Under the pieces are notes generated by a model. That model saw nothing but the letters and a program-made list of their open reading frames with translations. It was not told the DNA's origin and ran no database searches. Below, piece by piece: positions 25,889 to 32,990 of a stretch of 37,020 nucleotides of DNA. Positions within the stretch are counted from its first letter, which is position 1; each line of letters starts with the position of its first letter. The position numbers were made by a program, and so were the translations under genes. The stretch is from Bacteroidia bacterium (GTDB lineage: Bacteria; Bacteroidota; Bacteroidia; Flavobacteriales_E; Vicingaceae): NCBI GenBank assembly GCA_030426475.1, contig JAUHYR010000021.1, positions 1 through 37,020 of the forward strand, read 5' to 3'.

Positions 25889-26368
25889 TTACTCCACCTC
25901 AAGAATAATATCTCCGTTTGCCTTGTAAAACTGCTTATCAAAGTTTTGTGGAGTAACATCTATTAATTCATCCGCTGTTTTTATGGTAAGATGCTTTAGG
26001 TTAAAGTGCCTGTCGTTAAAAAAATCCTGGTCGTAACTTTCATATTTTTGGTTATGTAAACTACCGATTATTAAAACATGGTTGGGAGGTAACTTTACAT
26101 TTACCCTATAATAAGAGGTATCGGCATCTTCCACTTCTTTTTTCTTTTCCCAATCAATTCCTTTTCGAGAAGTCATTTCATATAATGTGGGCATACTATG
26201 AAAAAGTGAAAAGCCTTTCTCGGGAGAGTTTAACTCATAAGTAACTACAATGGTTTCGGTAGTGCTATTTTTAATCATAAACTGCTCTATCCAGGAACAG
26301 CCATTTAACAGCAAACTACTGATAAGTACCAGTAAAAAACTTAATTTAATATTGTATGCCTTTAACAT
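25889..26368 (-). CDS. Putative lipoprotein, 159 residues
   Basis: The protein begins with a lipoprotein signal (lipobox LNGC at residues 21-24). The mature part has short strand-like segments such as TETIVVTYELNSPEKG and LPPNHVLIIGSLHN, suggesting a small beta-sandwich, but no family is recognised. Its start overlaps the end of the upstream DUF3291-like gene by 23 bases, so the two probably share a transcript. Confidence 0.72.
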   Translation of the reverse strand: MLKAYNIKLSFLLVLISSLLLNGCSWIEQFMIKNSTTETIVVTYELNSPEKGFSLFHSMPTLYEMTSRKGIDWEKKKEVEDADTSYYRVNVKLPPNHVLIIGSLHNQKYESYDQDFFNDRHFNLKHLTIKTADELIDVTPQNFDKQFYKANGDIILEVE

Positions 26369-26678
26369 TTTTAAGAATTTCTTTAGCTTCTTTCCAATCA
26401 GGAAGCTTATTTGTAGGATAAGTATGTGTTTTAATTTCTTTGGCTATAGAAGTCGAAACTTTCATCGCTTGGAGGTGTGCCCCACTTCGGGCAAAGTTTT
26501 TCATATCCTCTTCACTACCCCATAAAGTCATGGTATAATGTTTTGTCCAAAATCCGGTATTTTTGTACTGAAGGCAATTGGTAGTCTTTAACTGCCTAAT
26601 AATATGTAGTGCATTTTTGCTTAAAGCAAAAAACTTAAATGGAGTTTTTAGTTCGATAAAAGTTATTGTAGTTAACAT
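26346..26678 (-). CDS. DUF3291-like small protein
   Basis: The 110-residue product shows the pattern LSKNALHIIRQLKTTNCLQY, FWTKHYTMTLWGSEEDMKNF and ARSGAHLQAM. This fits small ferredoxin-like-fold DUF3291 proteins related to spheroidene monooxygenase and dimeric alpha-beta barrel proteins. No reaction is known for this group. The ATG at 26678 is six bases after a perfect TATATTTG box, so the mRNA is predicted to be leaderless. Confidence 0.78.
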   Translation of the reverse strand: MLTTITFIELKTPFKFFALSKNALHIIRQLKTTNCLQYKNTGFWTKHYTMTLWGSEEDMKNFARSGAHLQAMKVSTSIAKEIKTHTYPTNKLPDWKEAKEILKNVKGIQY

Positions 26679-26683
26679 GAAGA

Positions 26684-26691
26684 CAAATATA
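26684..26691 (-). promoter_or_regulatory. -7 box TATATTTG for the DUF3291-like gene (leaderless)
   Basis: A full TAnnTTTG match on the minus strand, with the start codon six bases after the final G, the same geometry as at 12357-12370. Confidence 0.6.
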
Positions 26692-26723
26692 AATTATCTA
26701 GATATATCCATTAAAAAAATCTG

Positions 26724-26753
26724 TTGTATAATAAAAACATTCTATTAACTTTG
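26724..26753 (+). promoter_or_regulatory. tRNA operon promoter TTG-N19-TAACTTTG
   Basis: TTG at 26724-26726, a 19-base spacer and TAACTTTG at 26746-26753 match the strong Bacteroidota consensus. The tRNA-Pro gene begins 35 bases further on. Confidence 0.8.
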
Positions 26754-26787
26754 CAGCCGCTTAAAAAAGCTCTTTTAACTATTGAAG

Positions 26788-26862
26788 CGGGGTGTAGCGT
26801 AGTCCGGTCATCGCGCCTGGTTTGGGACCAGGAGGTCGCAGGTTCGAATCCTGCCACCCCGA
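26788..26862 (+). tRNA. tRNA-Pro (anticodon UGG)
   Basis: The acceptor arms CGGGGTG and CACCCCG pair fully, with discriminator A at 26862. The anticodon arm CCTGG-TTTGGGA-CCAGG gives anticodon TGG. The T arm has the standard GGTTCGAATCC. CCA is not encoded. It shares a transcript with tRNA-Arg 35 bases downstream. Confidence 0.97.
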
Positions 26863-26897
26863 CTAATCTCCTTAGGAGGTTAACATTATAGAGCGTT

Positions 26898-26971
26898 GGT
26901 CGCGTAGCTCAGCTGGATAGAGCAACAGCCTTCTAAGCTGTGGGTCAAAGGTTCGAATCCTTTCGCGATCA
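26898..26971 (+). tRNA. tRNA-Arg (anticodon UCU)
   Basis: The acceptor arms GGTCGCG and CGCGATC pair with one G-U. The D arm has the usual GCTCAGCTGGATAGAGC. The anticodon arm ACAGC-CTTCTAA-GCTGT gives TCT, which reads AGA and AGG. The T arm has GGTTCGAATCC. CCA is not encoded. Confidence 0.97.
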
Positions 26972-26983
26972 CAATAAACATTT

Positions 26984-27013
26984 AAAGCCTGCCAAATTTG
27001 GTGGGCTTTTTTT
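26984..27013 (+). terminator. Intrinsic terminator of the tRNA operon
   Basis: AAAGCCTGCC and GGTGGGCTTT pair around an AAATTT loop and run into a block of seven or more T, starting 13 bases after tRNA-Arg. Confidence 0.85.
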
Positions 27014-27197
27014 ATTACTATGTTAAATCTTCTGTGGAAGATAGGGTTTATTATGAGGATAAAATTCTACGAAAAGCCAAGTCCGAAAAATCAAATAACA
27101 AAATAAACAACTGAAAAACAACAGATTAAAGTAAATTAGTTTTAGGGAATAGTAGTTGAATTAATTAGAGTAATACTAACCCTTAAAATATAGAATC

Positions 27198-27392
27198 ATG
27201 AAAAAGTTATTTTCAATAGTTGCAGCAGGTTTATTAATCATTGGTGCAACCTCATGTAAAAAATGTTACGAATGTAAAAAAGACACGATTACCGGAACAA
27301 CTGATGAAACAGTTTGTGATTATCCGGGAGAAGCTTCTGACAGAGCGGAAGCACTAGAAGCACAAGGTTACTCTTGCACGGCTAAAAACTAA
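27198..27392 (+). CDS. Small cysteine-rich lipoprotein, 64 residues
   Basis: The lipoprotein signal ends in the lipobox ATSC (Cys20). The mature part has five cysteines in about 45 residues, starting CKKCYECKK, with more at VCDYPGE and YSCTAKN. The even spacing suggests disulfides or metal binding. Similar tiny lipoproteins are frequent in Bacteroidota, with unknown role. It is monocistronic, followed by a strong terminator. Confidence 0.78.
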   Translation: MKKLFSIVAAGLLIIGATSCKKCYECKKDTITGTTDETVCDYPGEASDRAEALEAQGYSCTAKN

Positions 27393-27416
27393 TTTATAAA
27401 CAAATAATAACACCCT

Positions 27417-27446
27417 AATACAGGCTCAATTGATTGAGCCTGTATT
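27417..27446. terminator. Strong hairpin terminator after the 27198 gene
   Basis: A perfect 13-bp stem, AATACAGGCTCAA and its complement, around a TTGA loop. It ends in TT followed by TTCT, 24 bases after the stop. Confidence 0.85.
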
Positions 27447-27476
27447 TTCTATGTACTTTTCTTAAATTATATCCAT

Positions 27477-27505
27477 ACAAAAAGAGCGGACAAAAAGCCC
27501 GCTCT
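27477..27505 (-). terminator. Terminator of the lmo0937-ytxH-holin operon
   Basis: On the minus strand AGAGCGG and CCGCTCT pair around a 9-base loop, followed by TTTTTG. It lies about 40 bases after the last gene of the operon (stop at 27544). Confidence 0.8.
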
Positions 27506-27543
27506 CTCGTATTGCAACAGAAAAAAACCAACTATTGTACTCT

Positions 27544-27795
27544 TTACCTTTTAAAGGAGTGGTAAAAGTTTTTTACCAGAGATGCTGTTGCAATAAAATT
27601 GTTGATTTTCCGAAAAAAATTGGATTCAGAAATTTTATCAGCTAATAAAGATGCGACTTTTACCACAGTAAAATTTGCAATGCCGTTTTTCACTCCCTCT
27701 TTTATTTTCATTTCTTCCAGCTTAACTTTTAAGTGTAAGTTTTCTTTAGCCTGAAGAAAGGTTTCGTAGTTTTTTATTTCTATTGCTTGATCCAT
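27544..27795 (-). CDS. Hypothetical small protein, last gene of the YtxH operon
   Basis: The 83-residue product is mostly helical and lysine-rich (FLQAKENLHLKVKLEEMKIKEGV). A weakly hydrophobic middle (VVKVASLLADKI) and a C-terminal half (FFRKINNFIATASLVKNFYH) may associate with membranes. No family is recognised. It starts 8 bases after the holin-like gene, so it belongs to the same operon and probably works with those envelope proteins. Confidence 0.7.
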   Translation of the reverse strand: MDQAIEIKNYETFLQAKENLHLKVKLEEMKIKEGVKNGIANFTVVKVASLLADKISESNFFRKINNFIATASLVKNFYHSFKR

Positions 27796-27803
27796 TGTTT
27801 CAA

Positions 27804-28145
27804 TTATTTTTCAAAAAATTTCTTAATGAAAAAGTCAAGAAATTGCTTTTTCACTGATTTTTTGGTTAGCCTAACTACAAAAAATATAATTAGTAGAAGT
27901 AGTGCTATGAATAAAAAACCATAGTAAAAATAACCGGTAAGTTCTGCAATAAGAAAAGCCAAACCAGTTAAAAAAAATAAGAATGAAAGACCTAATACTA
28001 AATAAGATAATATTGAGGCAGCTATAGAAGAGGAAAACTTAGATGTTTTTTCTATGGCCTCATATTTATAAAGCTCATAAGCAGATGACACATAGTTTTC
28101 CAAACCTTCTTTTGCTAATTCCCAGTTATCTTTTTTTGATTCCAT
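27804..28145 (-). CDS. Holin-superfamily-like (DUF/Phage_holin_3_6 type) membrane protein
   Basis: The 113-residue product has a short amphipathic N-terminus (LENYVSSAYELYKYEAIEKT), two adjacent membrane helices at about residues 42-65 and 70-92, and a basic tail. This layout matches the Phage_holin_3_6 family, which is widespread in genomes outside phages. It is usually next to YtxH genes and has no proven lytic role. No other phage gene is near, so this is taken as an envelope stress protein. Confidence 0.8.
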   Translation of the reverse strand: MESKKDNWELAKEGLENYVSSAYELYKYEAIEKTSKFSSSIAASILSYLVLGLSFLFFLTGLAFLIAELTGYFYYGFLFIALLLLIIFFVVRLTKKSVKKQFLDFFIKKFFEK

Positions 28146-28176
28146 TTTTCTTTTTTTGTTTTACTATGGTTTAAAT

Positions 28177-28437
28177 TTATGCTGCTACTTGTTCTTTAGC
28201 CTTTTCTACTTTTTCTTTGGCTTTTTCTACTTCTCGTTTTGCTTGATCTACTTTATTTTCAGCCATTTTTTTTCCTTTTTCTACTAGGTCTCCCAAAGTA
28301 TCTTTGGCTGAATCGTATTTCTCTTTAATTTTTTCTCTAGTTTCTTTCCCTGAAGCGGGAGCAAATAATAGAGCTGTGACCGCACCTACAGTGGCACCTG
28401 CTAGCGCAGCGACCATAATTTTTGTTGAATTTTCCAT
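28177..28437 (-). CDS. YtxH-family stress protein
   Basis: The 86-residue product has the YtxH pattern: an N-terminal glycine/alanine-rich membrane helix (MVAALAGATVGAVTALLFAP), then ASGKETREKIKEK and a long charged coiled coil of Lys/Glu repeats. YtxH proteins are general stress proteins in Bacillus and many other phyla; the mechanism is unknown. It is the second gene of an operon with a sigma-54-type promoter. Confidence 0.9.
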   Translation of the reverse strand: MENSTKIMVAALAGATVGAVTALLFAPASGKETREKIKEKYDSAKDTLGDLVEKGKKMAENKVDQAKREVEKAKEKVEKAKEQVAA

Positions 28438-28484
28438 GATAGTTTAATTTTTAAAAAGTTAATAATTAATTGTTTGCTCAGAAA

Positions 28485-28643
28485 TCATTTGAATATTTTC
28501 TCTCCTTTAATAATTCTTAATAAGATTGAAATGGCTGCTATTGCTAAAAGTATATGAATAAAGCCTGATAGACTATATGCAAAAACTCCTATCGCCCATC
28601 CTATTAAAAGAACTATTGCTATAAAGTAAAGAAGAGAGTTCAT
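28485..28643 (-). CDS. lmo0937/DUF5670-type tiny membrane protein
   Basis: This 52-residue protein is easy to miss because it is so short. It begins MNSLLYFIAIVLLIGWAIGV and has two membrane helices with a short turn (FAYSLSGFIH), ending in a basic tail RIIKGEKIFK. This matches the lmo0937 family (DUF5670), about 50 residues, often near YtxH and CsbD genes. It lies 20 bases downstream of the predicted start from the sigma-54-type promoter and is the first gene of the operon. Confidence 0.85.
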   Translation of the reverse strand: MNSLLYFIAIVLLIGWAIGVFAYSLSGFIHILLAIAAISILLRIIKGEKIFK

Positions 28644-28673
28644 TATTTCTGTTTTTATATTCTACTCTTTAAA

Positions 28674-28690
28674 GAGCGAATACAATGCCA
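28674..28690 (-). promoter_or_regulatory. Sigma-54-type promoter (TGGCA ... CGC, GG-N10-GC)
   Basis: On the minus strand TGGCATTGTATTCGCT keeps the invariant GG and GC with exactly ten bases between (GG at 28689-28688, GC at 28677-28676). The -24 part TGGCA is perfect; the -12 part is TCGCT against the usual TTGC. Transcription should begin near 28664, 20 bases before the first gene. Confidence 0.7.
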
Positions 28691-28762
28691 GCGACAGAAT
28701 ACATTTTTATATTACTGAAAATCAGAAAATTAACAAACACAAAATGAGGTATTAAAATGATA

Positions 28763-28792
28763 TGTGTAGAGTATTACACACAACTCTGTGTA
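28763..28792. promoter_or_regulatory. Activator site: alternating TGTGTA / TACACA half-sites
   Basis: TGTGTA-6-TACACA-6-TGTGTA: three half-sites at 28763, 28775 and 28787, each pair a perfect inverted repeat with a 6-base spacer. The centre is about 110 bases upstream of the predicted sigma-54 start, the usual place for an NtrC-type enhancer, next to the activator gene. Confidence 0.65.
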
Positions 28793-28815
28793 GATGAAAC
28801 AACAAGCTAAATATT

Positions 28816-30207
28816 TTAAAACTGGATATTTAAACTATTCATTTTGTTGTAAAGTGTTTTCCTATCAACATTTAATAGTTCGGCTGTTTTACTTTTGTTA
28901 TAGTTAGTTTTAATAAGAGCATTTAGAATGGCTTTTTTCTCCGCTCTTTCACTTGCGGTTTTAAGGTCTATAATTTCATCTTCACCCGCTTCGTTTACAA
29001 AATCTGCCTGACTGGCTTGTGGGTGAACAATCTCCATAGGCAACTCTCCCACTCTAATTGTTCCATCTTTACTAAATAAAACACAACGCTTTATAATGTT
29101 TTTAAGCTCTCTAAGATTTCCCGGCCAATAATAGTTTTTAAACTTTTCCAGCACTTTATCTTCAAAACCTTTTACTTCTTTATCTAGCTCATCATTTGCA
29201 ATTTGTAAAAAATGATTAGCAAAAATGGGAATATCATTTTTCCGCTCTCTTAATGGCAGCATTTTTATTGAAAACTCATTTAATCGATAATATATATCCT
29301 CTCTGAATCTTCCTTCATCTACGGCTATTTTAAGATTTTCATTAGTAGCCACTATTATTCTAATATCTACATCAATATCTTTTACATCACCCAGCATACG
29401 TATTTTTCTTTCCTGAAGGGTACGAAGTAGTTTAATCTGATTTTCATAAGAGAGGTTTCCTATTTCATCTAAAAATAAAGTACCTCCATTAGCCAGTTCA
29501 AAATGCCCTTTTTTGTCTGAAACGGCTCCGGTAAATGCCCCCTTTTTATGTCCAAACAACTCACTTCCTGCTAATTCAGGAGGAAGTGCACCACAGTCAA
29601 CTGCTACAAATGGTTTGTCTTTTCTTTTACTTGCTCTATGGATTGCATTGGCCGCAATTTCTTTTCCTGTTCCACTTTCTCCTAAAAGAATCACCGTCAT
29701 GTCTGTAGGGGCAACTAATTCAATTAATTTTTGAATATGTTTAGATTGAGAAGTTTCTCCTACTACATAATTATAATCATCCGATGATTTTTGCTTTTTC
29801 TCTTTTTTGGTTTTAGTTGATTTACCAAAATCTTTCGCAGCTTCTGAAGTTTTGCTTAATGCCCTTTTTACATTTAAAAGGATTTCATCCGGATGAATGG
29901 GTTTAGAAACATACTCAAAAGCCCCCATTTGAATAGCCTTTACGGCTGTTTTAACATCTGAATAAGCAGTTATAAGAATAATGGGGGTATATGGCGACTG
30001 ACTCTTTATTTCCTTTATCATTTCAATTCCGTCTTTATCGGGTAATCGAAAGTCACACAATACCAAATCAAACTTTTTTTCAGAAAATAGCTTAAGCCCA
30101 CTTGCACCATTATATGCCGTTTCTACTTTATAATCGTTTTTTGTTAAAAATCGTTTTAACAAAGAACATAAGTCTAAATCATCGTCAATGCAAAGTATGT
30201 CTGCCAT
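28816..30207 (-). CDS. NtrC-type sigma-54-dependent response regulator
   Basis: The 463-residue product has three domains in order. A receiver (1-120) has phospho-acceptor Asp52 in LVLCDFRLPDKDG. An AAA+ domain has GESGTGKE (Walker A), the sigma-54-contacting loop GAFTGA and GGTLFLDEIG (Walker B). A Fis-type HTH lies at the C-terminus (KTNYNKSKTAELLNVDRKTLYNKM). It activates sigma-54 promoters when phosphorylated. ATG 30207 is chosen; the frame extends to TTG 30231, but that codon sits inside an AATATTTG promoter box. The partner kinase is probably the one at 30885, and the CheY-like gene upstream (66 bases) may be in the same operon. Confidence 0.95.
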   Translation of the reverse strand: MADILCIDDDLDLCSLLKRFLTKNDYKVETAYNGASGLKLFSEKKFDLVLCDFRLPDKDGIEMIKEIKSQSPYTPIILITAYSDVKTAVKAIQMGAFEYVSKPIHPDEILLNVKRALSKTSEAAKDFGKSTKTKKEKKQKSSDDYNYVVGETSQSKHIQKLIELVAPTDMTVILLGESGTGKEIAANAIHRASKRKDKPFVAVDCGALPPELAGSELFGHKKGAFTGAVSDKKGHFELANGGTLFLDEIGNLSYENQIKLLRTLQERKIRMLGDVKDIDVDIRIIVATNENLKIAVDEGRFREDIYYRLNEFSIKMLPLRERKNDIPIFANHFLQIANDELDKEVKGFEDKVLEKFKNYYWPGNLRELKNIIKRCVLFSKDGTIRVGELPMEIVHPQASQADFVNEAGEDEIIDLKTASERAEKKAILNALIKTNYNKSKTAELLNVDRKTLYNKMNSLNIQF

Positions 30208-30273
30208 AAAGAGGTTTTCTTGTTCGTACAAATATTAAATATTTTATTATATCTACTGTTAAATTTACGTTTA

Positions 30274-30660
30274 TTATTTAGAGTCAGATATAATATCTTT
30301 TATGATATTAATAACAGTAGGTCGGCCAAATGGTTTTGACATAAAAAAATCAGCCCCCTTTTCCAAAGAATCCTTTTGCTCCTGTTCCTTTTCATAAGCG
30401 CTCATCATAACTACATAAGGTGCAGGCTTTTCTTTTTCTTTAATTTCTCTAAGTAAGTCATATCCATTGCCATCTCCTAAATTAACGTCTAAAAAAATAA
30501 TATCCGGATGGAGATTGTTTATTCTTGTTTTTGCTTCTGTAAAACTATTTGCAATACTTACGTCATAATCAAACTCCTTACTTAATATCGACCCAATAAT
30601 TTTTGTAATAAAGAGTTCGTCATCAATAACTAAAATTGACTTTCCGCTTATTTCACTCAT
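30274..30660 (-). CDS. CheY-like single-domain response regulator
   Basis: The 128-residue product is a receiver domain alone: ILVIDDELFITK (acidic pocket), DIIFLDVNLGDGNGYD with phospho-acceptor Asp58, VVMMSAYEKE (the Ser/Thr switch position) and FFMSKPFG with the conserved Lys. With no output domain it may relay phosphate or bind a target directly. It is divergent from the histidine kinase gene and upstream of the NtrC-type regulator, in the same direction as it. Confidence 0.93.
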   Translation of the reverse strand: MSEISGKSILVIDDELFITKIIGSILSKEFDYDVSIANSFTEAKTRINNLHPDIIFLDVNLGDGNGYDLLREIKEKEKPAPYVVMMSAYEKEQEQKDSLEKGADFFMSKPFGRPTVINIIKDIISDSK

Positions 30661-30792
30661 TTAAACTATTTTTTCATTATCCAAATTAGTGTTTATAAAA
30701 AACACTGTACTAACTAAAAATCATTCCAAAAACAACAACTCACTATATATTAAACGATTAGAAGGAAAATAGTAATATGAAAGTGAGAATAA

Positions 30793-30808
30793 TATTACAC
30801 ACTTGTAG
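30793..30808 (+). promoter_or_regulatory. TATTACACAC-TTGTAG site upstream of the histidine kinase
   Basis: The TATTACACAC part is identical to that of the activator site at 28763-28792. An AGTGAG lies 11 bases before it, as it does before the site at 34421. It sits about 50 bases upstream of the kinase's -7 box, so it could control the kinase and perhaps the divergent regulator. Confidence 0.5.
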
Positions 30809-30854
30809 GTATTTTTACTTACTAAACAAAAATACAAATTTCAGCCAGCCTTGC

Positions 30855-30862
30855 TATTTTTG
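30855..30862 (+). promoter_or_regulatory. -7 box TATTTTTG for the histidine kinase gene
   Basis: Full TAnnTTTG match with no TTTG at the -33 position, which would suit an activated promoter. Transcription is expected near 30868, immediately before a 9-codon ATG reading frame (30869-30898) that overlaps the kinase start. Confidence 0.5.
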
Positions 30863-30884
30863 TTAATTATGATTACCTTTTCTC

Positions 30885-32333
30885 ATGCCATTTTTTAAAA
30901 AACACTATAAACTCTTACTGGTTGATGAAGATGAAAAAGACTTCATAAACATGAAGGAATACCTAAACCAGTTGCCGTTTAACCATGACATTGATTGGGT
31001 TTCAAGTTATGAATGTGGGCTGGAAGAAATAAACAAAGATGTTCATGATATTTATTTAGTTGATTATGAAATTGAATCAGAGAGGGGTATTGAATTGATA
31101 AAAGCAGCTTGTGAATACGGTTGTAAAAAACCTATAATACTTTTAACTGAAGAGACCAATAAAGATATTGACATTAAGGCATTAAAAGTTGGTGCGGCAG
31201 ATTATTTTTCCAAGAAAAACTTGACGCTGGAAAATATTGAAGGGACTCTAAGGCGTGCAATTCAACGATATGAGTACAATTTAATATATAAAGATCAACT
31301 AGCAATTTTTAAAAGTTACTTTAATCAAAGTTTTGCTCCTTTATTTATAGTTGATGAAAATTTTGAGTTAGTAGATGTTAATCAGGCTTTTCGCGACCAT
31401 TTTACTGAAAAGAAAGCAACTGCCAATCTCCATAAGATATTTTTAAAAAAAGATGATTTTATAAAACTTAAAGAAAAGGCTTTATCTGAAAAATACATTG
31501 AAAACAGTTTGGAGACATTGGTTGATATTAATGGAAAAGAAAGAATTGTTTTAATTTCGATTTCTCCCGTTTATAATAAAAGAAACTTGTTGCATAGCTA
31601 TCAAGGAATTATTAACGATATTACTCAAGTGCATAAAGCGGAAAAGAAACTTGCTCTTGCAGAACAAGTGAATATGACAAATAGAATGGCCAGGATTATG
31701 GCACATGAGGTTAGAAATCCTTTAACCAATATTAGTTTAGCGGCAGATCAATTAATGGATGAATTACCTTCCGATTCGGAAGAAATAGAATATGTACAAA
31801 TCATAAAAAGAAATAGTGAACGTATAAATAAACTAATTGGCGATTTATTAAATACGACCAGAAAGAGTGAAATAAAATTAGAACCCACTTACATTGAAGA
31901 AACTATTGAGTATGCTTTAAGCTTGATTGAAGACAGAATTGTTCTTAAAGATATTGATTTATCTATAGATATGGATAAAAAGAATAAAACTAAACTGGAA
32001 ATTGACGCAGAAAAAATAACCATAGTATTAATAAATATTTTCACTAATGCTATTGAAGCCATGGATACTGTTGACAATAAAAAATTAAGTGTAGAATGTT
32101 ACAGCAATAAAGATTTCTTTTCTATAAAGATATCAGATAGCGGAGTAGGGATGGATGAGGAAACAAAGAAAAACTTATTTGAACCGTTTTTTACCAAACG
32201 ATCGGGAGGAATGGGCTTAGGAATGACAGCCGTAAAAAACATTATTACCATGCATAATGCTAAAATTTTTGTGGAAAGCGAATTAAATCAAGGAAGCTCA
32301 TTTAATATACAATTCAACAAATCTTCTTCTTAA
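30885..32333 (+). CDS. Cytosolic sensor histidine kinase (REC-PAS-HisKA-HATPase)
   Basis: The 482-residue protein has no membrane helix or signal. The order is: receiver domain (1-125, VDEDE and Asp60 in IYLVDYEIES), PAS domain (about 140-250), HisKA with His274 in RIMAHEVRNPL, and an ATPase domain with INIFTNAIEAM (N box), ISDSGVGMDEE (G1), FEPFFTKRSGGMGLGM (F and G2). A receiver in front of a kinase suggests it takes phosphate from an upstream kinase or is tuned by the CheY-like partner. It is divergent from the two response regulators; I infer one phosphorelay. The stop codon lies at the base of a perfect terminator hairpin. Confidence 0.93.
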   Translation: MPFFKKHYKLLLVDEDEKDFINMKEYLNQLPFNHDIDWVSSYECGLEEINKDVHDIYLVDYEIESERGIELIKAACEYGCKKPIILLTEETNKDIDIKALKVGAADYFSKKNLTLENIEGTLRRAIQRYEYNLIYKDQLAIFKSYFNQSFAPLFIVDENFELVDVNQAFRDHFTEKKATANLHKIFLKKDDFIKLKEKALSEKYIENSLETLVDINGKERIVLISISPVYNKRNLLHSYQGIINDITQVHKAEKKLALAEQVNMTNRMARIMAHEVRNPLTNISLAADQLMDELPSDSEEIEYVQIIKRNSERINKLIGDLLNTTRKSEIKLEPTYIEETIEYALSLIEDRIVLKDIDLSIDMDKKNKTKLEIDAEKITIVLINIFTNAIEAMDTVDNKKLSVECYSNKDFFSIKISDSGVGMDEETKKNLFEPFFTKRSGGMGLGMTAVKNIITMHNAKIFVESELNQGSSFNIQFNKSSS

Positions 32334-32374
32334 CTAAAAAGTACCCTAAGAAATCTTAGGGTACTTTTTAGTTA
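32333..32374. terminator. Perfect 20-bp hairpin, bidirectional terminator
   Basis: AACTAAAAAGTACCCTAAGA pairs without mismatch with its complement across a 2-base AA loop. The A- and T-rich outer parts give a T run on either strand, serving both the histidine kinase and the convergent lipoprotein operon. The left arm begins on the last base of the kinase stop codon. Confidence 0.92.
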
Positions 32375-32394
32375 GGTTGGTACATAAAAGAGCT

Positions 32395-32826
32395 TTATTT
32401 ATTGTCTTCACCAAAATCTTGTATAGCATCCCTCAAAGACTTCATATCATGTTTAAACTCTTCTTTAAAACTATCCCAATTCTCTTTGGTATCGTACTTA
32501 AAATCTTTCCATCTAGATTTTAGATTATCATTTCTCTCTTCCAATTTAGCCACTTGCTCCTTATACTCTTCCTTCACATCTTCGGCCTTATCTTCAGTTT
32601 TGGCTTTCATTTCTTCCAGCCATTTTCTATTCTCTTCCATTTGTTCTTCCACTTCATCCTCAAGTTGAGCATATTCTTCATTAAATTCTTCTTTCATGTC
32701 ATCTGTAGTTTGCTCCATTTTTTCTTTAGCGGTTTTATCATCACATTCTTCATTACATGCTGTAAAACCCATAAACATTGACATAAGTAAAAACAAATTG
32801 ATAATATTTATTTTAATCGTTTTCAT
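32395..32826 (-). CDS. Coiled-coil lipoprotein, 143 residues
   Basis: A lipoprotein signal (MKTIKINIINLFLLMSMFMG, lipobox FTAC) is followed by about 115 residues of almost unbroken charged helix (EEFNEEYAQLEDEVEEQMEE, KAKTEDKAEDVKEEYKEQ), predicted as a coiled coil. It resembles envelope stress or periplasmic spacer lipoproteins, but no family can be named. It is the third gene of the csbD run and ends at the bidirectional terminator. Confidence 0.78.
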   Translation of the reverse strand: MKTIKINIINLFLLMSMFMGFTACNEECDDKTAKEKMEQTTDDMKEEFNEEYAQLEDEVEEQMEENRKWLEEMKAKTEDKAEDVKEEYKEQVAKLEERNDNLKSRWKDFKYDTKENWDSFKEEFKHDMKSLRDAIQDFGEDNK

Positions 32827-32838
32827 AACTATCTATTT

Positions 32839-32979
32839 TTAAAGTTTCTTTTTTTCCCTTTTGGGTTTTCTTTTATCCTTCCCGGTAGGCAGGTCACTTT
32901 CGTTTTCTTGTCTTTTCTTACGAGAAATATCATGTTCCTTTTTTACACTGGGAGGTATTTGTCCTTTTTGTTTAGCCAT
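32839..32979 (-). CDS. Tiny basic protein, 46 residues
   Basis: The frame from ATG 32979 to TAA 32839 encodes a very hydrophilic, lysine- and arginine-rich peptide (MAKQKGQIPPSVKKEHDISR, then KKRQENESDLPTGKDKRKPK). It lies 11 bases after the csbD stop and 12 bases before the lipoprotein start, exactly filling the gap, which supports it as a real operon member. It could bind nucleic acid or be disordered. No family is recognised. Confidence 0.65.
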   Translation of the reverse strand: MAKQKGQIPPSVKKEHDISRKKRQENESDLPTGKDKRKPKREKKKL

Positions 32980-32990
32980 TAAACCAAAGT

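Noticed and set aside
26250-26525. Plus-strand frame of 91 residues opposite the lipoprotein and DUF3291-like genes
   Set aside because: It overlaps two minus-strand genes with recognisable features (lipobox, leaderless promoter) and has no features of its own.
27804-28145. A prophage or lysis module suggested by the holin-like gene
   Set aside because: No endolysin, integrase, capsid or tail gene is near, and the neighbours are YtxH and lmo0937 stress genes. Chromosomal members of this holin family are common.
30208-30231. Upstream TTG start for the NtrC-type regulator (30231)
   Set aside because: The codon lies within an AATATTTG promoter box, so it would be upstream of the transcription start. 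ATG 30207 begins the canonical receiver domain.
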